Counted from the first letter of the stretch, positions 8,513-17,547 are shown. The stretch: 64,000 nucleotides of DNA from Acidobacteriota bacterium (GCA_021787735.1 JAJYLL010000012.1:1-64000); one strand, 5' to 3'. Notes: generated by a model not told the origin, from the sequence alone. Translations and numbers: made by a program.

Positions 8513-9680
8513 CAAGGCAAAAGGTTGGCTTCGCAAAAGAAGGCGGGCAGACGGCATGATGTGGCTCTGGTGTCATCAAAAGCTCAGACCCAGTGACGGG
8601 AAGATAGTTGAGAATTCTGTTCCTCTCGGTCTGGTTTCTGAGATTGGAGATGACCCGTCCGCCGCCTGGATGAAGGTTGGCTCGCTGAAGTTGGTAGAGA
8701 AGTACATTTCCAACCCCGGCAATGCCCAGCCCACTTTTGGCTGGCTTGCTAACCACTACATCAAACATGGACTTCCCTTCAACAAGCGGAACGGTCATCG
8801 CAAGGCGAAGGGAACAATTTATTGTTACCAGCACGATTTGGACGAGTTCATTCTTCCCCGCTGGCAGGACGAAGTCGCCGCCGGCATCAAGCCGCTGGCG
8901 ATCCGTGACTGGCTATACGCCCTCCACGATGGGGACGACTATGATTGGCAAACTGTCTCCAAAATAAAAATGGTGATGGGGCAGGGGTTGGCCCATGCCG
9001 ACGCTCATGATCTGGAAACCTGCCGCAATCCCATCAGCAAGGTATGTGTGCCGGGGTCTGAAGACGAGGACAAGGAAGTCCGCGTTCTACAGCCCCAGGA
9101 GACGTGGCAGGTTGTATCATGGCTCGAAGACCCGGAGCGGGCGTTGGTGTTACTGATTGCGGCCACGGGAGTCAGGATAAGCGAGGCCCTGGCTCTTCAA
9201 TGGAGGCATGTGAGGTTCGGCGATAGCGTTATCCGGATCGAGCAGGCTTACCGGCTGTCTGAGATCTCCACTACCAAAACCAAATCGTCGAAGGCAAATG
9301 TTCCCATGTGCGAAGCTCTGGCGGAAATCCTCCAAAACTGGAGGAGCCAGAGCCCGTACCACAGGGACAATGATTATATGTTTGCCAGCGACAGGCTCAG
9401 CGGCAAGAAGCCTCGCACCGGGCAAATGATCAACCGCTGCTATCTCAAACCCGCAGCAATCGCAGCGGGGATCATTCAACCCGATAACAGGTTCGGGTTC
9501 CACTCGCTGCGGCACAGCAAGCCAGATATCACGGCCGGGACGTACATCCACGGTGTTCCGCAGGACAACCTCATAGCACAGGAACTGTACATGGCTGCGA
9601 TGATGCAGCAGGAGAGCATAACGCAACGAAGCAGAGACTCTCTGATGAAAGCGAGGCCAGCGTCGAATTCGGTTCAATAG
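8505..9680 (+). CDS. int: tyrosine integrase, copy 1, with internal 22-residue deletion
   Basis: A site-specific tyrosine recombinase (391 aa) closely related to the 413 aa protein at 60409. Catalytic-domain marks are TGVRISEALAL (first Arg) and TKTKSSKANVPM (Lys). In the intact paralogue two LRHS motifs, 22 residues apart, hold the H-x-x-R box and the later His before GTYIHG (Tyr). Here they are fused into a single HSLRHSKPDIT at 9501-9525, so 66 bp are missing and one of the two boxes is lost. The frame is preserved but the enzyme should be inactive. It ends 75 bases before the tRNA-Val fragment at 9755. Confidence 0.85.
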   Translation: MADKAKGWLRKRRRADGMMWLWCHQKLRPSDGKIVENSVPLGLVSEIGDDPSAAWMKVGSLKLVEKYISNPGNAQPTFGWLANHYIKHGLPFNKRNGHRKAKGTIYCYQHDLDEFILPRWQDEVAAGIKPLAIRDWLYALHDGDDYDWQTVSKIKMVMGQGLAHADAHDLETCRNPISKVCVPGSEDEDKEVRVLQPQETWQVVSWLEDPERALVLLIAATGVRISEALALQWRHVRFGDSVIRIEQAYRLSEISTTKTKSSKANVPMCEALAEILQNWRSQSPYHRDNDYMFASDRLSGKKPRTGQMINRCYLKPAAIAAGIIQPDNRFGFHSLRHSKPDITAGTYIHGVPQDNLIAQELYMAAMMQQESITQRSRDSLMKARPASNSVQ

Positions 9681-9682
9681 CC

Positions 9683-9705
9683 GCATCGGGCTGGTTATCG
9701 GGTTG
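9683..9705 (+). repeat. paired arm-type sites, right end of island A
   Basis: GCATCGGGCTG (9683-9693) and TTATCGGGTTG (9695-9705) are 12 bp apart, between the integrase stop and the att copy. The same pair occurs at 61653-61675 next to the paralogous integrase and at 24597-24619 at the far end of that island. Confidence 0.6.
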
Positions 9706-9754
9706 AGATGGAGATGGAAGAGGGAAAAGGGCTTACTAACTTTTAGAAAACAGA

Positions 9755-9799
9755 TGGTAGGCCCGAACGGACTCGAACCGTTGACCTCTACCGTGTCAA
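9755..9799 (-). repeat. attachment site A: 45-bp tRNA-Val 3' fragment
   Basis: This is identical over 45 bases to the 3' part of the tRNA-Val gene at 61725-61769 (TGGTAGGCCCGAACGG start, CTACCGTGTCAA end), from the encoded CCA to the anticodon loop. It diverges beyond, so it is not a functional tRNA. It marks the junction between the first island and island B. Confidence 0.9.
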
Positions 9800-9883
9800 C
9801 GCTGCGTTAATTGGTTTTACAACAACTTACAAGACCGCGGGGACTGCCAAAGTTCGCGGAAGTCGTACAAGACATCGATTTTT

Positions 9884-9905
9884 GTGGGTTGGGTTGTGGG
9901 TTGGG
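9884..9905 (+). repeat. paired 10-mers GTGGGTTGGG at left end of island B
   Basis: GTGGGTTGGG occurs at 9884-9893 and 9896-9905, again with 12-bp spacing, inside the left end of island B. I do not find the same word near the island B integrase; there TGGAGCAA is repeated at 17491 and 17501. Confidence 0.45.
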
Positions 9906-10030
9906 ATCTCCCCTGAGATCCCGGTGTTTTCGCGTCAACATGTCAAGTTTTATTGCATAAAAACTTGACTTTTGGGATGGTTCGCGTTCTGGTCCGCGGC
10001 ACTTGATGGGATGGCAAGCCAACCGTTCCC

Positions 10031-11176
10031 TCAAAGATCAGCCTTTGCCAGTCGGCGCAGAAAGCTCTCCTTGGCGGCGTGGGCTTGGCGAAGTTCCTCC
10101 AACGTTGATTGGAATGCCGCAACACGTTGCTTGCGGACGGCGAGATCGCGCAGGTCGATCAGTAAGCCGACCGCCTTGTCGTATTCGCCCGGCTGCCGCC
10201 TCTGGATAAGTGCTGTGATGCGTTCCCAAGTCTCTGCTTCGCGTTTCTCCAGTTGGTCCAGATAGCGCGCCCGCTCGGCCTCCGCCTTAGCTTTCTCCCG
10301 CGCCGCTTCCGCTTCCCGTTTGGCTTCGAGTCGTCGGGTCTTCTCTTCCGTACGCGCCTGAGCCGCAGCCAGTAAATCACGGACGGTGCGGCGTTGAATC
10401 GCGGTGGCAGCGTGCGAAGTTTGTTGCGCTGCCTGCCGCTCGAAGCACCGCAGAAGTTCGATTCGCCAACCTTCACCGGCTTGCAATGCCGCGGTTACCA
10501 GCAGATTGTCCTTTTCTTTCGCGGGCAGACCTTGAATCCACTCCGCCAATTCCTCCCGGCCCGGGCCCGCACTCCGTGGGGCAGAAGCCGATGCGGCAAT
10601 CTCAATAAGGTCCTCGTCGATTCCCAGAAACTCGATCAGAGCGTGGAGCGGAGCTGACAGTTCACCCAAACCAGCAGGCACCGGAGGTTCCAGTTCGTCT
10701 TCATCAAACTCCTCGCACTGTACGCTAAGAAGCCATCCGAGATAAAGACAGCGGAGGTCGCCCCGCAGCAGGTCGGAACGCAACGACAGCAGGGAGCCCA
10801 TCCAGCTGCTGCCGTCGTCCCAGTCATCGTCACCCTCCGACTCGCTTTCAAATCCGATAATCAGGTATTTGCCGGCTTTTCGCACCCACGTAGCTTCGCC
10901 AGGAAGTAGTGCTTTGAGCTGCCGGTAGTCGGCTAATCCCTGGGGAAGGCGGAGACAGAACCGGTGCGTTCCCCAATTCGCCACATAAACAAAGGCGTCG
11001 AAATACTTCTCCAGCAGCTTGAGGGGGTCGGCCTTCAAATCTCCCCACTCGTAGTGGTTGGTAAAACTCGTGGAAGTGATCTCAGCACGCGTGGAAATGG
11101 ACCGCAGTGCAGCCATCTCCGCCTTGGTCAGTGCCCGGTCCACCGCCCGAAAGTCGTAATACTGGTATTCGCTCAT
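10031..11176 (-). CDS. conserved hypothetical protein with long coiled coil
   Basis: A 381 aa protein that I cannot assign a function. It begins MSEYQYYDFRAVDRALTKAE, followed by a globular N-terminal half with the acidic patch ESEGDDDWDDG. Residues about 265-330 form an Ala/Glu/Lys/Arg-rich coiled coil (EAKREAEAAREKAKAEAERA), and the end is a second helical bundle. There is no signal peptide or membrane segment, so it is cytoplasmic. It directly follows the gene at 11177 (TGAATG junction with no spacing), so the two are co-translated and likely work together. From memory, proteins with this opening are widespread conserved hypotheticals in bacterial genomes. Confidence 0.8.
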   Translation of the reverse strand: MSEYQYYDFRAVDRALTKAEMAALRSISTRAEITSTSFTNHYEWGDLKADPLKLLEKYFDAFVYVANWGTHRFCLRLPQGLADYRQLKALLPGEATWVRKAGKYLIIGFESESEGDDDWDDGSSWMGSLLSLRSDLLRGDLRCLYLGWLLSVQCEEFDEDELEPPVPAGLGELSAPLHALIEFLGIDEDLIEIAASASAPRSAGPGREELAEWIQGLPAKEKDNLLVTAALQAGEGWRIELLRCFERQAAQQTSHAATAIQRRTVRDLLAAAQARTEEKTRRLEAKREAEAAREKAKAEAERARYLDQLEKREAETWERITALIQRRQPGEYDKAVGLLIDLRDLAVRKQRVAAFQSTLEELRQAHAAKESFLRRLAKADL

Positions 11177-11533
11177 TCAGAACCCCTTGTGCCAGTGATG
11201 ATACGCGGTGATCCACTCCGCGCCTGCTGGGGCGGGCGTGGGCAACGGCAGATCAAGAATTCCGATTTTCTGCCGGACGTTGCCACAACGGCAGATCGCC
11301 ACGATCCGGCCATCCCGCGCCATATCAATCTTCTCTACAACCGCACCGGCGCCGAGAATATTCACCGGGAAAGGCAGCGCCAAATGTTCCTGAATCATCA
11401 CGAGGAAGCCGCCGGCCTGCTCCTCTTCTGTATAGGCATCCACCACCGCCTCCTCGATCATCCCCTTCAGTCTCGCCTTGCTGACTGGGGGAAGATGGGG
11501 CTTCGGTTTCCGCACACCCATGGGAACCTCCAC
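11177..11533 (-). CDS. small CcbP-like protein
   Basis: A 118 aa (or 114 aa from ATG 11521) protein resembling the small calcium-binding CcbP family: EEAVVDAYTEEEQAGGFLVM followed by IQEHLALPFPVNILG and a beta-rich end with CRCGNVRQKIGILDLPLP. The acidic EEE/D residues would be the metal ligands if the match holds. It is the first gene of a two-gene unit: its TGA is immediately followed by the ATG of the coiled-coil gene. Nothing in the sequence ties it directly to defence, but it sits divergently, 120 bases from the primase-helicase gene. Confidence 0.6.
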   Translation of the reverse strand: MEVPMGVRKPKPHLPPVSKARLKGMIEEAVVDAYTEEEQAGGFLVMIQEHLALPFPVNILGAGAVVEKIDMARDGRIVAICRCGNVRQKIGILDLPLPTPAPAGAEWITAYHHWHKGF

Positions 11534-11615
11534 GACTGGCTTGAGGTTCTGTTATGCCATATCTCTACGCTTTGTGTCGCCCAACTTCAGTTTTCGCCAG
11601 CGATTTCGATTGTGC

Positions 11616-11646
11616 TTGGAACCCCCGGGAGATACGAATGTAGAAT
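11616..11646 (+). promoter_or_regulatory. candidate promoter, leaderless start of helicase gene
   Basis: TTGGAA (11616-11621) and TAGAAT (11641-11646) are separated by 19 bases. The -10 box ends only 6 bases before the GTG at 11653, so the transcript would begin at or next to the start codon. Confidence 0.4.
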
Positions 11647-11652
11647 AGGGTT

Positions 11653-14493
11653 GTGGACACCGCTACCCCATTGCCAGGTTTGCCGCAAGGTGGCGTGGAC
11701 CAGCGATCTCCCGTCGAGGCCAAAATCGCGCTCTTCCGTTCGCTGTTTCGCGGACGTGAGGATATTTACCCGCACCGCTTCGAAAGCCGCAAGACGGGCA
11801 AGGCTGGCTATTCGCCGGCGTGTGGTAATGAATGGGTCCAAGGAATCTGCGAAAAGCCCAGAATCAAATGCTCCGAGTGTCCCCACCAACGCTTTCTTCC
11901 CGTAACTGATGCGGTGATTCGCTGGCATCTTTCGGGTCAGGATAATGATGGCCGTCCTTTCGTCATGGGTATCTATCCCATGCTGCTGGATGAAACCTGT
12001 TTCCTGCTGGCCGCCGATTTCGACAAAGCAACGTGGCAGGAGGATGCCGCAGCTGTCTTGCAAACCTGCCGCCAGATGGGCCTACCCGCAGCGCTGGAGC
12101 AATCGCGGTCGGGAAGAGGTGGCCACGTTTGGTTCTTCTTTGACGAAGCCGTTCCTGCCACTTTGGCGCGCAAGTTGGGGGCGCACGTCTTGACGGAGAC
12201 CATGGAACGTCGCCCCGACATCGGTCTGGATTCCTACGACCGTTTCTTTCCCAATCAAGATACTCTACCGCAAGGAGGCTTCGGCAACTTAATCGCCTTG
12301 CCGTTACAAAAGCGGCCGAGGAGATCGGGCAATAGCGTTTTCCTGGATGAGGAATTTGCTCCGTTCCCTGACCAGTGGGAGTTCTTGTCCTCGATCCGCA
12401 GGATTGGCCGTGGCGAAATCGAGGAAAGGGTACGCCTCGCTGAGGCCGGGGGAAAGGTTGTTGGTGTCCGGCTAGCGCCTGAGGGTGATGAAGTTGAGGC
12501 GACGCCGTGGATGATTCCACCATCCCGACGGAAGAAGGATGCTCCAATCGTTGGGCCACTGCCAAAAACTTTGGAGCTCACCTTGGGAAATCAGGTCTAC
12601 ATCGCGAAAGAGGGACTGCCCCCGGCCCTCCGCAATCGCTTGATCCGGCTTGCCGCGTTCCAAAACCCCGAGTTCTACAGAGCGCAGTCCATGAGACTCT
12701 CGACCTATGACAAGCCTCGAATTATTGCCTGCGCCGAGGATTATCCTCAGCACATTGGACTGCCGCGCGGCTGCCTGAATGAACTGCTTCAAACCCTGTC
12801 AGATTTGAACATCAAAGCAGTGATTCGGGATCAGCGCAACCCCGGCCGACATCTGGAGGTAACATTCCAGGGTGAACTGCGGCCCGAGCAAGCCATCGCC
12901 GCCCAAGCCATGCTTGCCCAAGATACAGGGGTACTGGCCGCCACCACCGCGTTCGGAAAGACCGTCGTGGCCGCGTGGCTGATCGCTCAACGCGGCGTTA
13001 ATACGCTCGTATTGGTGCACAGACGGCAATTGCAACAGCAATGGGTTGAGCGACTTTCCACCTTCCTGGGAATACCGGTTCGGGGCATTGGCCGGATCGG
13101 TGGTGGCCGCAAGAAGCTCACCGGCCAGATGGACGTCGCAGTGATCCAAAGCTTGGTCCGAAACGGCGTCGTCGATGATCTGGTCGGCGACTATGGGCAC
13201 GTCATTGTTGACGAATGCCATCATCTTTCTGCCCAGAGCTTTGAGCTGGTTGCACGTCAGGCCAAGGCAAAGTTCGTCACCGGCTTATCGGCGACTGTCA
13301 GCCGCAAAGACGGACAACATCCGATCATTTTCATGCAGTGTGGTCCTGTGCGATACCGCGGTAATACGAAACAACAGGCGGCGGCTCACCCCTTTCAGCA
13401 TACGGTGACGGTTCGCCCGACCGACTTTCGCCCACTGCGACCGGCCAATCCTAATGTTCGGCAACAATTCCAGGAACTCTATGAGGAGCTGATTGCCGAT
13501 GAAGAACGTAATCGGCTTGTACTCCAGGACGTGCTCCAATCCGTTCGTGAGGGACGTTCGCCGCTGATACTGACCGAGCGCAATGAGCACTTGGATTCTT
13601 TGGCCAAGCAGTTGGAACCTGAGGTACGACATCTGGTGGTGCTCCGAGGAGGGATGCGCAAAAAGGAACTTGATGCGATCTCCGCCCGCTTGGCCGCGAT
13701 TCCCACGGAGGAGGCCCGTGTGATCCTTGCCACCGGTCGTTTCGTGGGCGAGGGTTTCGATGACGCCCGGCTTGACACCTTGTTTCTGACTCTACCCATC
13801 TCGTGGCATGGGACCATCGCGCAGTACGTCGGCAGGTTGCATCGCCTTTACGACGGCAAGCGCGAAGTCCGTGTGTACGACTACGCCGACCTCAACGTAC
13901 CAATGCTAGCGCGGATGTTTGATCGCCGCTGTCGCGGCTACGAGGCGGTTGGTTATAGGATGCAGCTTCCGGGTAGTGCCGTGCCCGGCTGGCCGGCGGA
14001 CGTGCCGCTTCCCACCGATCCCGAGTGGAAGAGCCAATACGCCGCCAGCGTGCGTCGCTTAGTGCGCGATGGCGTAGACTCTCTTCTGGCGAACCTCTTT
14101 GTCGATGTTGCCGTAGTGCCATCTCCTGATGCTGAGGGCGCCAATCGAGCGCGAAGCGCCAGCGAAGCATTTCTATTTAGCCGACTCGAAACGTTGGCCG
14201 CGACAACCGGAAGGTTTCGTTTGAACGCAGAGTTGCCGATTTCATTTGATGGCTGGGGCCGAATGGAGGTCGATCTGCTTTGCGCGACATCTCGAATTGC
14301 CATCGAATTGGACGGTGGGCAGCATTTGGGCGACGCGGACGCGTACCGGCGAGACCGTCGTAAGGATGCCTTGCTTCAGGAGAACGGCTATCTGGTCCTC
14401 CGGTTTCTCACCGAGGATGTCGGTAGGTATTTCGATCAAGTGCTGGATGCCATTTTGCGAGCTCTATCCCATCAGGAATCCAAAACCTTCTAA
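11653..14493 (+). CDS. TOTE-type primase-helicase-nuclease fusion
   Basis: A 946 aa three-part protein. Residues about 20-235 match the archaeo-eukaryotic primase domain of TOTE conflict systems: a CGNEW...C..C cysteine cluster, FLLAADFDKATWQEDA and SRSGRGGHVWFFFDE. The middle is a superfamily 2 helicase with Walker A TTAFGKT near residue 435, the DECHH box near 520 and QYVGRLHRLYDGKREVRVYD as motif VI. Residues about 845-940 form a DUF559/Vsr-like nuclease domain with IAIELDGGQHLGDADAYRRD. Such proteins are predicted to act against invading nucleic acid. The start is GTG with a -10 box just upstream. It is the main cargo of island B, and the fusion of all three domains in one chain is notable. 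Confidence 0.85.
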   Translation: MDTATPLPGLPQGGVDQRSPVEAKIALFRSLFRGREDIYPHRFESRKTGKAGYSPACGNEWVQGICEKPRIKCSECPHQRFLPVTDAVIRWHLSGQDNDGRPFVMGIYPMLLDETCFLLAADFDKATWQEDAAAVLQTCRQMGLPAALEQSRSGRGGHVWFFFDEAVPATLARKLGAHVLTETMERRPDIGLDSYDRFFPNQDTLPQGGFGNLIALPLQKRPRRSGNSVFLDEEFAPFPDQWEFLSSIRRIGRGEIEERVRLAEAGGKVVGVRLAPEGDEVEATPWMIPPSRRKKDAPIVGPLPKTLELTLGNQVYIAKEGLPPALRNRLIRLAAFQNPEFYRAQSMRLSTYDKPRIIACAEDYPQHIGLPRGCLNELLQTLSDLNIKAVIRDQRNPGRHLEVTFQGELRPEQAIAAQAMLAQDTGVLAATTAFGKTVVAAWLIAQRGVNTLVLVHRRQLQQQWVERLSTFLGIPVRGIGRIGGGRKKLTGQMDVAVIQSLVRNGVVDDLVGDYGHVIVDECHHLSAQSFELVARQAKAKFVTGLSATVSRKDGQHPIIFMQCGPVRYRGNTKQQAAAHPFQHTVTVRPTDFRPLRPANPNVRQQFQELYEELIADEERNRLVLQDVLQSVREGRSPLILTERNEHLDSLAKQLEPEVRHLVVLRGGMRKKELDAISARLAAIPTEEARVILATGRFVGEGFDDARLDTLFLTLPISWHGTIAQYVGRLHRLYDGKREVRVYDYADLNVPMLARMFDRRCRGYEAVGYRMQLPGSAVPGWPADVPLPTDPEWKSQYAASVRRLVRDGVDSLLANLFVDVAVVPSPDAEGANRARSASEAFLFSRLETLAATTGRFRLNAELPISFDGWGRMEVDLLCATSRIAIELDGGQHLGDADAYRRDRRKDALLQENGYLVLRFLTEDVGRYFDQVLDAILRALSHQESKTF

Positions 14494-14627
14494 AAGTTAT
14501 GGTCAGGAAGTACGTAGAGATTGGTCGGCCCCTGAATTGGTTCCATTTGCCTGAAAGCACCAGTAATTAACAGGAGGGTTGCTCAGAACCACAGCTCAGA
14601 AGTACTGCAAACGTCCGGGCTTCAGAG

Positions 14628-14633
14628 TATAAT
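14628..14633 (+). promoter_or_regulatory. -10 box of leaderless AlbA_2 gene
   Basis: TATAAT is a perfect -10 hexamer ending 8 bases before the GTG at 14642; no ribosome binding site fits between. The -35 region (CTGCAA at 14605-14610) is weak. Confidence 0.45.
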
Positions 14634-14641
14634 GCAGAGCT

Positions 14642-15997
14642 GTGAACCTCGTCGAAGCTCTTCGTAAACCGGAAGGAAAAACCCTCGAATACAAACGCGA
14701 CCTATCTTCGCCAGACGGCCTGCTGAAGACCCTGGTCGCATTTGCCAATACGGCCGGGGGTATTCTGGCAATAGGTATCGAAGACAAGATCAGGCGTGTG
14801 ACGGGCGTTCGTGACGTACTGGAAACCGAGGAGCGGTTGGCTAACTTAATCGCTGATTCGATCAAGCCGCGACTGGTTCCCGATATCGAAGTCGTGCCAT
14901 GGCGAAAAACTCAGGTGTTAATGGTACAAGTATACCCAAGCCCTGCGCGCCCCCACTACCTCGAGCGTCTTGGCCCGGAGGCAGGCGTTTTTGTTCGGTT
15001 GGGATCCACGAACCGGCGTGCCGACGAGGCGCAAATCGACGAAATGCGGCGATTTGGCCAGTCCGAATCGTTTGACGAGCAGCCCATCCCGGATTTGAAC
15101 TCGGAAGTGCTCGACTTCCGAGCAGCTTCCGAGCTGTTTGCACCCGTCCGGAAACTGGCGCCATCTGCATTTCGCAACCTCCGAGTCACTACCGAACTCC
15201 GCGGACGTGAGGTTCCGACCGTCGGCGGATTTCTCCTTTTTGCCAGGAATCGATTTAATCGCTTTCCTGACGCGTGGTTGCAAGCTGGTCGTTTCGCCGG
15301 AAGGGACCGGACGAGGATCTTGGACTCAAGCGAAATCCGGGGCTACCTGCCACACGCTGCCGATCACGCCATCGCGTTTGTGCAAAAGCATCTGAGCCGC
15401 GAAGCAGTCATTAAAGGGGCGCACCGCATCGATCGCTGGACGGTTCCGATGATTGCCCTTCGCGAGGCCATCATCAATGCCATCGTGCACGCGAACTACG
15501 CAGAAAAAGGCGCGCCCATCCGGGTCGCGGTGTTCGATGACCGCATCGAAGTGGAGAATCCCGGCATCCTGCTTTTTGGCCTGACCATTGAGGACATTCG
15601 GAAGGGAGTATCGAAGCTGCGCAACCGAGTGATCGGCCGCATCTTCCATGAACTCGGCCTCATTGAGCAATGGGGGAGTGGGATTCAGCGCATGACGGCG
15701 GCATGCGAGGATGCAGGGTTGTCCACTCCGATCCTTGAGGAAATTGGAAGCCACTTCCGCGTAACACTCTCCACCATACAGACAGGGCCTATTCGCACTG
15801 ATCCGGTGGATCAATCGATCCTCCACCTTCTCGAAGATGGCCTTGGCCGTTCCACAGCGGAAATCGCCCAGACCATTTCCCTCTCTCCGCGCGCGACGCG
15901 GACCCGCCTGTCTGATTTGGTGAAACGAGGCCTCATTGTTGAAGTGGGTACTGGACCCAAAGACCCCCGGCGGCAGTACTTTCGAGCTGAGAGATAA
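14642..15997 (+). CDS. AlbA_2 (Schlafen-type) / RecG-like ATPase-fold protein
   Basis: A 451 aa protein of the common AlbA_2 plus HATPase_c_4 architecture. Residues 10-125 form the AlbA_2/divergent AAA_4 domain (KTLEYKRDLSSPDG, VAFANTAGGILAIGIED). About 270-360 is a GHKL-type ATP-binding fold (ALREAIINAIVHANY with the Asn-containing N-box, then EVENPG). The C-terminus (about 385-445) is a winged helix with TAEIAQTISLSPRATRTRL. These proteins are often called putative transcriptional regulators, and some family members act in phage defence. It starts at GTG with a TATAAT box 8 bases upstream. It lies between the helicase and the integrase of island B. Confidence 0.82.
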   Translation: MNLVEALRKPEGKTLEYKRDLSSPDGLLKTLVAFANTAGGILAIGIEDKIRRVTGVRDVLETEERLANLIADSIKPRLVPDIEVVPWRKTQVLMVQVYPSPARPHYLERLGPEAGVFVRLGSTNRRADEAQIDEMRRFGQSESFDEQPIPDLNSEVLDFRAASELFAPVRKLAPSAFRNLRVTTELRGREVPTVGGFLLFARNRFNRFPDAWLQAGRFAGRDRTRILDSSEIRGYLPHAADHAIAFVQKHLSREAVIKGAHRIDRWTVPMIALREAIINAIVHANYAEKGAPIRVAVFDDRIEVENPGILLFGLTIEDIRKGVSKLRNRVIGRIFHELGLIEQWGSGIQRMTAACEDAGLSTPILEEIGSHFRVTLSTIQTGPIRTDPVDQSILHLLEDGLGRSTAEIAQTISLSPRATRTRLSDLVKRGLIVEVGTGPKDPRRQYFRAER

Positions 15998-16205
15998 GAC
16001 GACGTCACGATCACTCGAATGACCTGTCGTCGGCCACGTAGAGTTCCCCCCCCCACGAAACTCACAACGAATTCCACCATCTACCTCCTTTGACCGAGTC
16101 TGTCAGAGTTGAGATGGTAACCCATCCCCCACTTGGTTCCTGAAACGAATGAGTCCTAGCGCCCAACAGGGTTCCTCTGACACCCTGCGGAGGGAGGGCG
16201 CAGCG

Positions 16206-17423
16206 ATGCGAGAATACTGCCAACGCGGTTGTATCAGACGTACCCATCGTAAATCAGGTCCGGATTGTTGGGAGTTCCTCTGGCGTGAAAACGACGAAAC
16301 CGGAAAGCGCATGCGCCGGACGCTCGTGATCGGAACGGTCGTAGAGTTTCCGACCGAAGACTCAGCCCGGGCGGCCGTTAATGGACTGAGAATCCATATC
16401 AACCAGAACCGGGTTCGTCGACGTGAGCAGACGATTGATGTAGCGGACTTGGTGGATCACTACGTCCAGACCGAGCTTTCGGATAATGCTGACTGGTACT
16501 CGCCCGCAACGCGACTTATTTATCAGCAGTTTCTCAAACGATGGGTTCGGCCGAAGTGGGCCGACGTTAACATCTGTGATGTCCGGACTATTGCTGTTGA
16601 ACAGTGGCTGAGACAGCTAAGACGTGCTGATGACATCCCTCTGGCCAACGCTACGAAGGCGAAGATTCGCAATCTCATGAGCGTTCTTTTCAACCACGCT
16701 ATCCGTTACGAATGGCTTGAACAGGGAAGGAATCCCATTACCCTCGTCCGTCAGAGCGCCAAGCGCATGCGGATTCCCGACGTGCTGGAGCCTTGTGAGA
16801 TCCAAAGCCTTTTGGCACAACTGCGATCATGCTTTCGCTGGATGGTGCTTCTGGATGTAACGACGGGACTCCGACGCAGCGAACTTTTTGCGCTGAAGTG
16901 GAGCGATGTGGATTTCTCCGGCTTGCGCCTCGAAATCCGGAGATCGATTTATATGGGATACGTCGGCAACTGCAAAACCGAGGCATCACACAATTCAGTC
17001 CCCTTGGACGAGCGCGTTGCGGCTGATCTCTGGTTGTGGAGGGAGGCAACGCCGTACCGGCAAGCCGACGACTGGATCTTTGCGAGCCCTCATTCGCAAG
17101 GGAAACACCCGTTCTGGCCAGACGCCGTGTTGCAAAAGGTCATTCGTCCCGCGGCCTTGCGGGCTGGAATTAGCAAGAGAATTGGCTGGCATACATTTCG
17201 CCACACGTTCTCGACGCTGCTTATTGCCAATGGCGAGAATGTGAAGGTCGTTCAAGAACTCATGCGTCACGCCAGCAGCCGTTGCACACTGGAGGTCTAT
17301 TCGCAGGCGCAGATCAAAGCAAAGCGGCAAGCCCAGCAGCGTCTCGTCCGGATGATTCTCGCGGACGAGGCTGATAAGCTGGCCCCCGCGATTCAGGGCC
17401 ACTCACAGGTCGACATGGAGTGA
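16206..17423 (+). CDS. int: tyrosine integrase of island B
   Basis: An apparently intact 405 aa tyrosine recombinase. I start it at ATG 16206 (MREYCQRGCIRRTHRK), which has GGAGGGAGGG upstream; the frame is open from 16149. The N-terminal cysteines (YCQRGC) and FLWRENDETGKRMRR form the arm-binding region. Catalytic marks are TTGLRRSELFAL (Arg), NCKTEASHNSVPL (Lys), WHTFRHTFSTLL (His-x-x-Arg), MRHASSRCTLEVYSQA (His and Tyr). It is not a close relative of the integrases at 8505 and 60409, yet it uses the same tRNA-Val site: its stop is 124 bases from att B at 17548. Confidence 0.9.
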   Translation: MREYCQRGCIRRTHRKSGPDCWEFLWRENDETGKRMRRTLVIGTVVEFPTEDSARAAVNGLRIHINQNRVRRREQTIDVADLVDHYVQTELSDNADWYSPATRLIYQQFLKRWVRPKWADVNICDVRTIAVEQWLRQLRRADDIPLANATKAKIRNLMSVLFNHAIRYEWLEQGRNPITLVRQSAKRMRIPDVLEPCEIQSLLAQLRSCFRWMVLLDVTTGLRRSELFALKWSDVDFSGLRLEIRRSIYMGYVGNCKTEASHNSVPLDERVAADLWLWREATPYRQADDWIFASPHSQGKHPFWPDAVLQKVIRPAALRAGISKRIGWHTFRHTFSTLLIANGENVKVVQELMRHASSRCTLEVYSQAQIKAKRQAQQRLVRMILADEADKLAPAIQGHSQVDME

Positions 17424-17490
17424 ATGCAATCACCGAGGTGGGGTGTTATGGCGTGGGCGGTTCAAAGGATTCACGAACTTAGGTGCTTAT

Positions 17491-17510
17491 TGGAGCAATG
17501 TGGAGCAACA
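17491..17510 (+). repeat. tandem TGGAGCAA pair near att B
   Basis: TGGAGCAA occurs at 17491-17498 and 17501-17508, 10 bases apart, between the island B integrase and att B. It occupies the place where the other islands have their paired sites. Confidence 0.35.
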
Positions 17511-17547
17511 CGAAAAGGTGGCATTCTGGGTAAGCTGTTGAAAGCAT

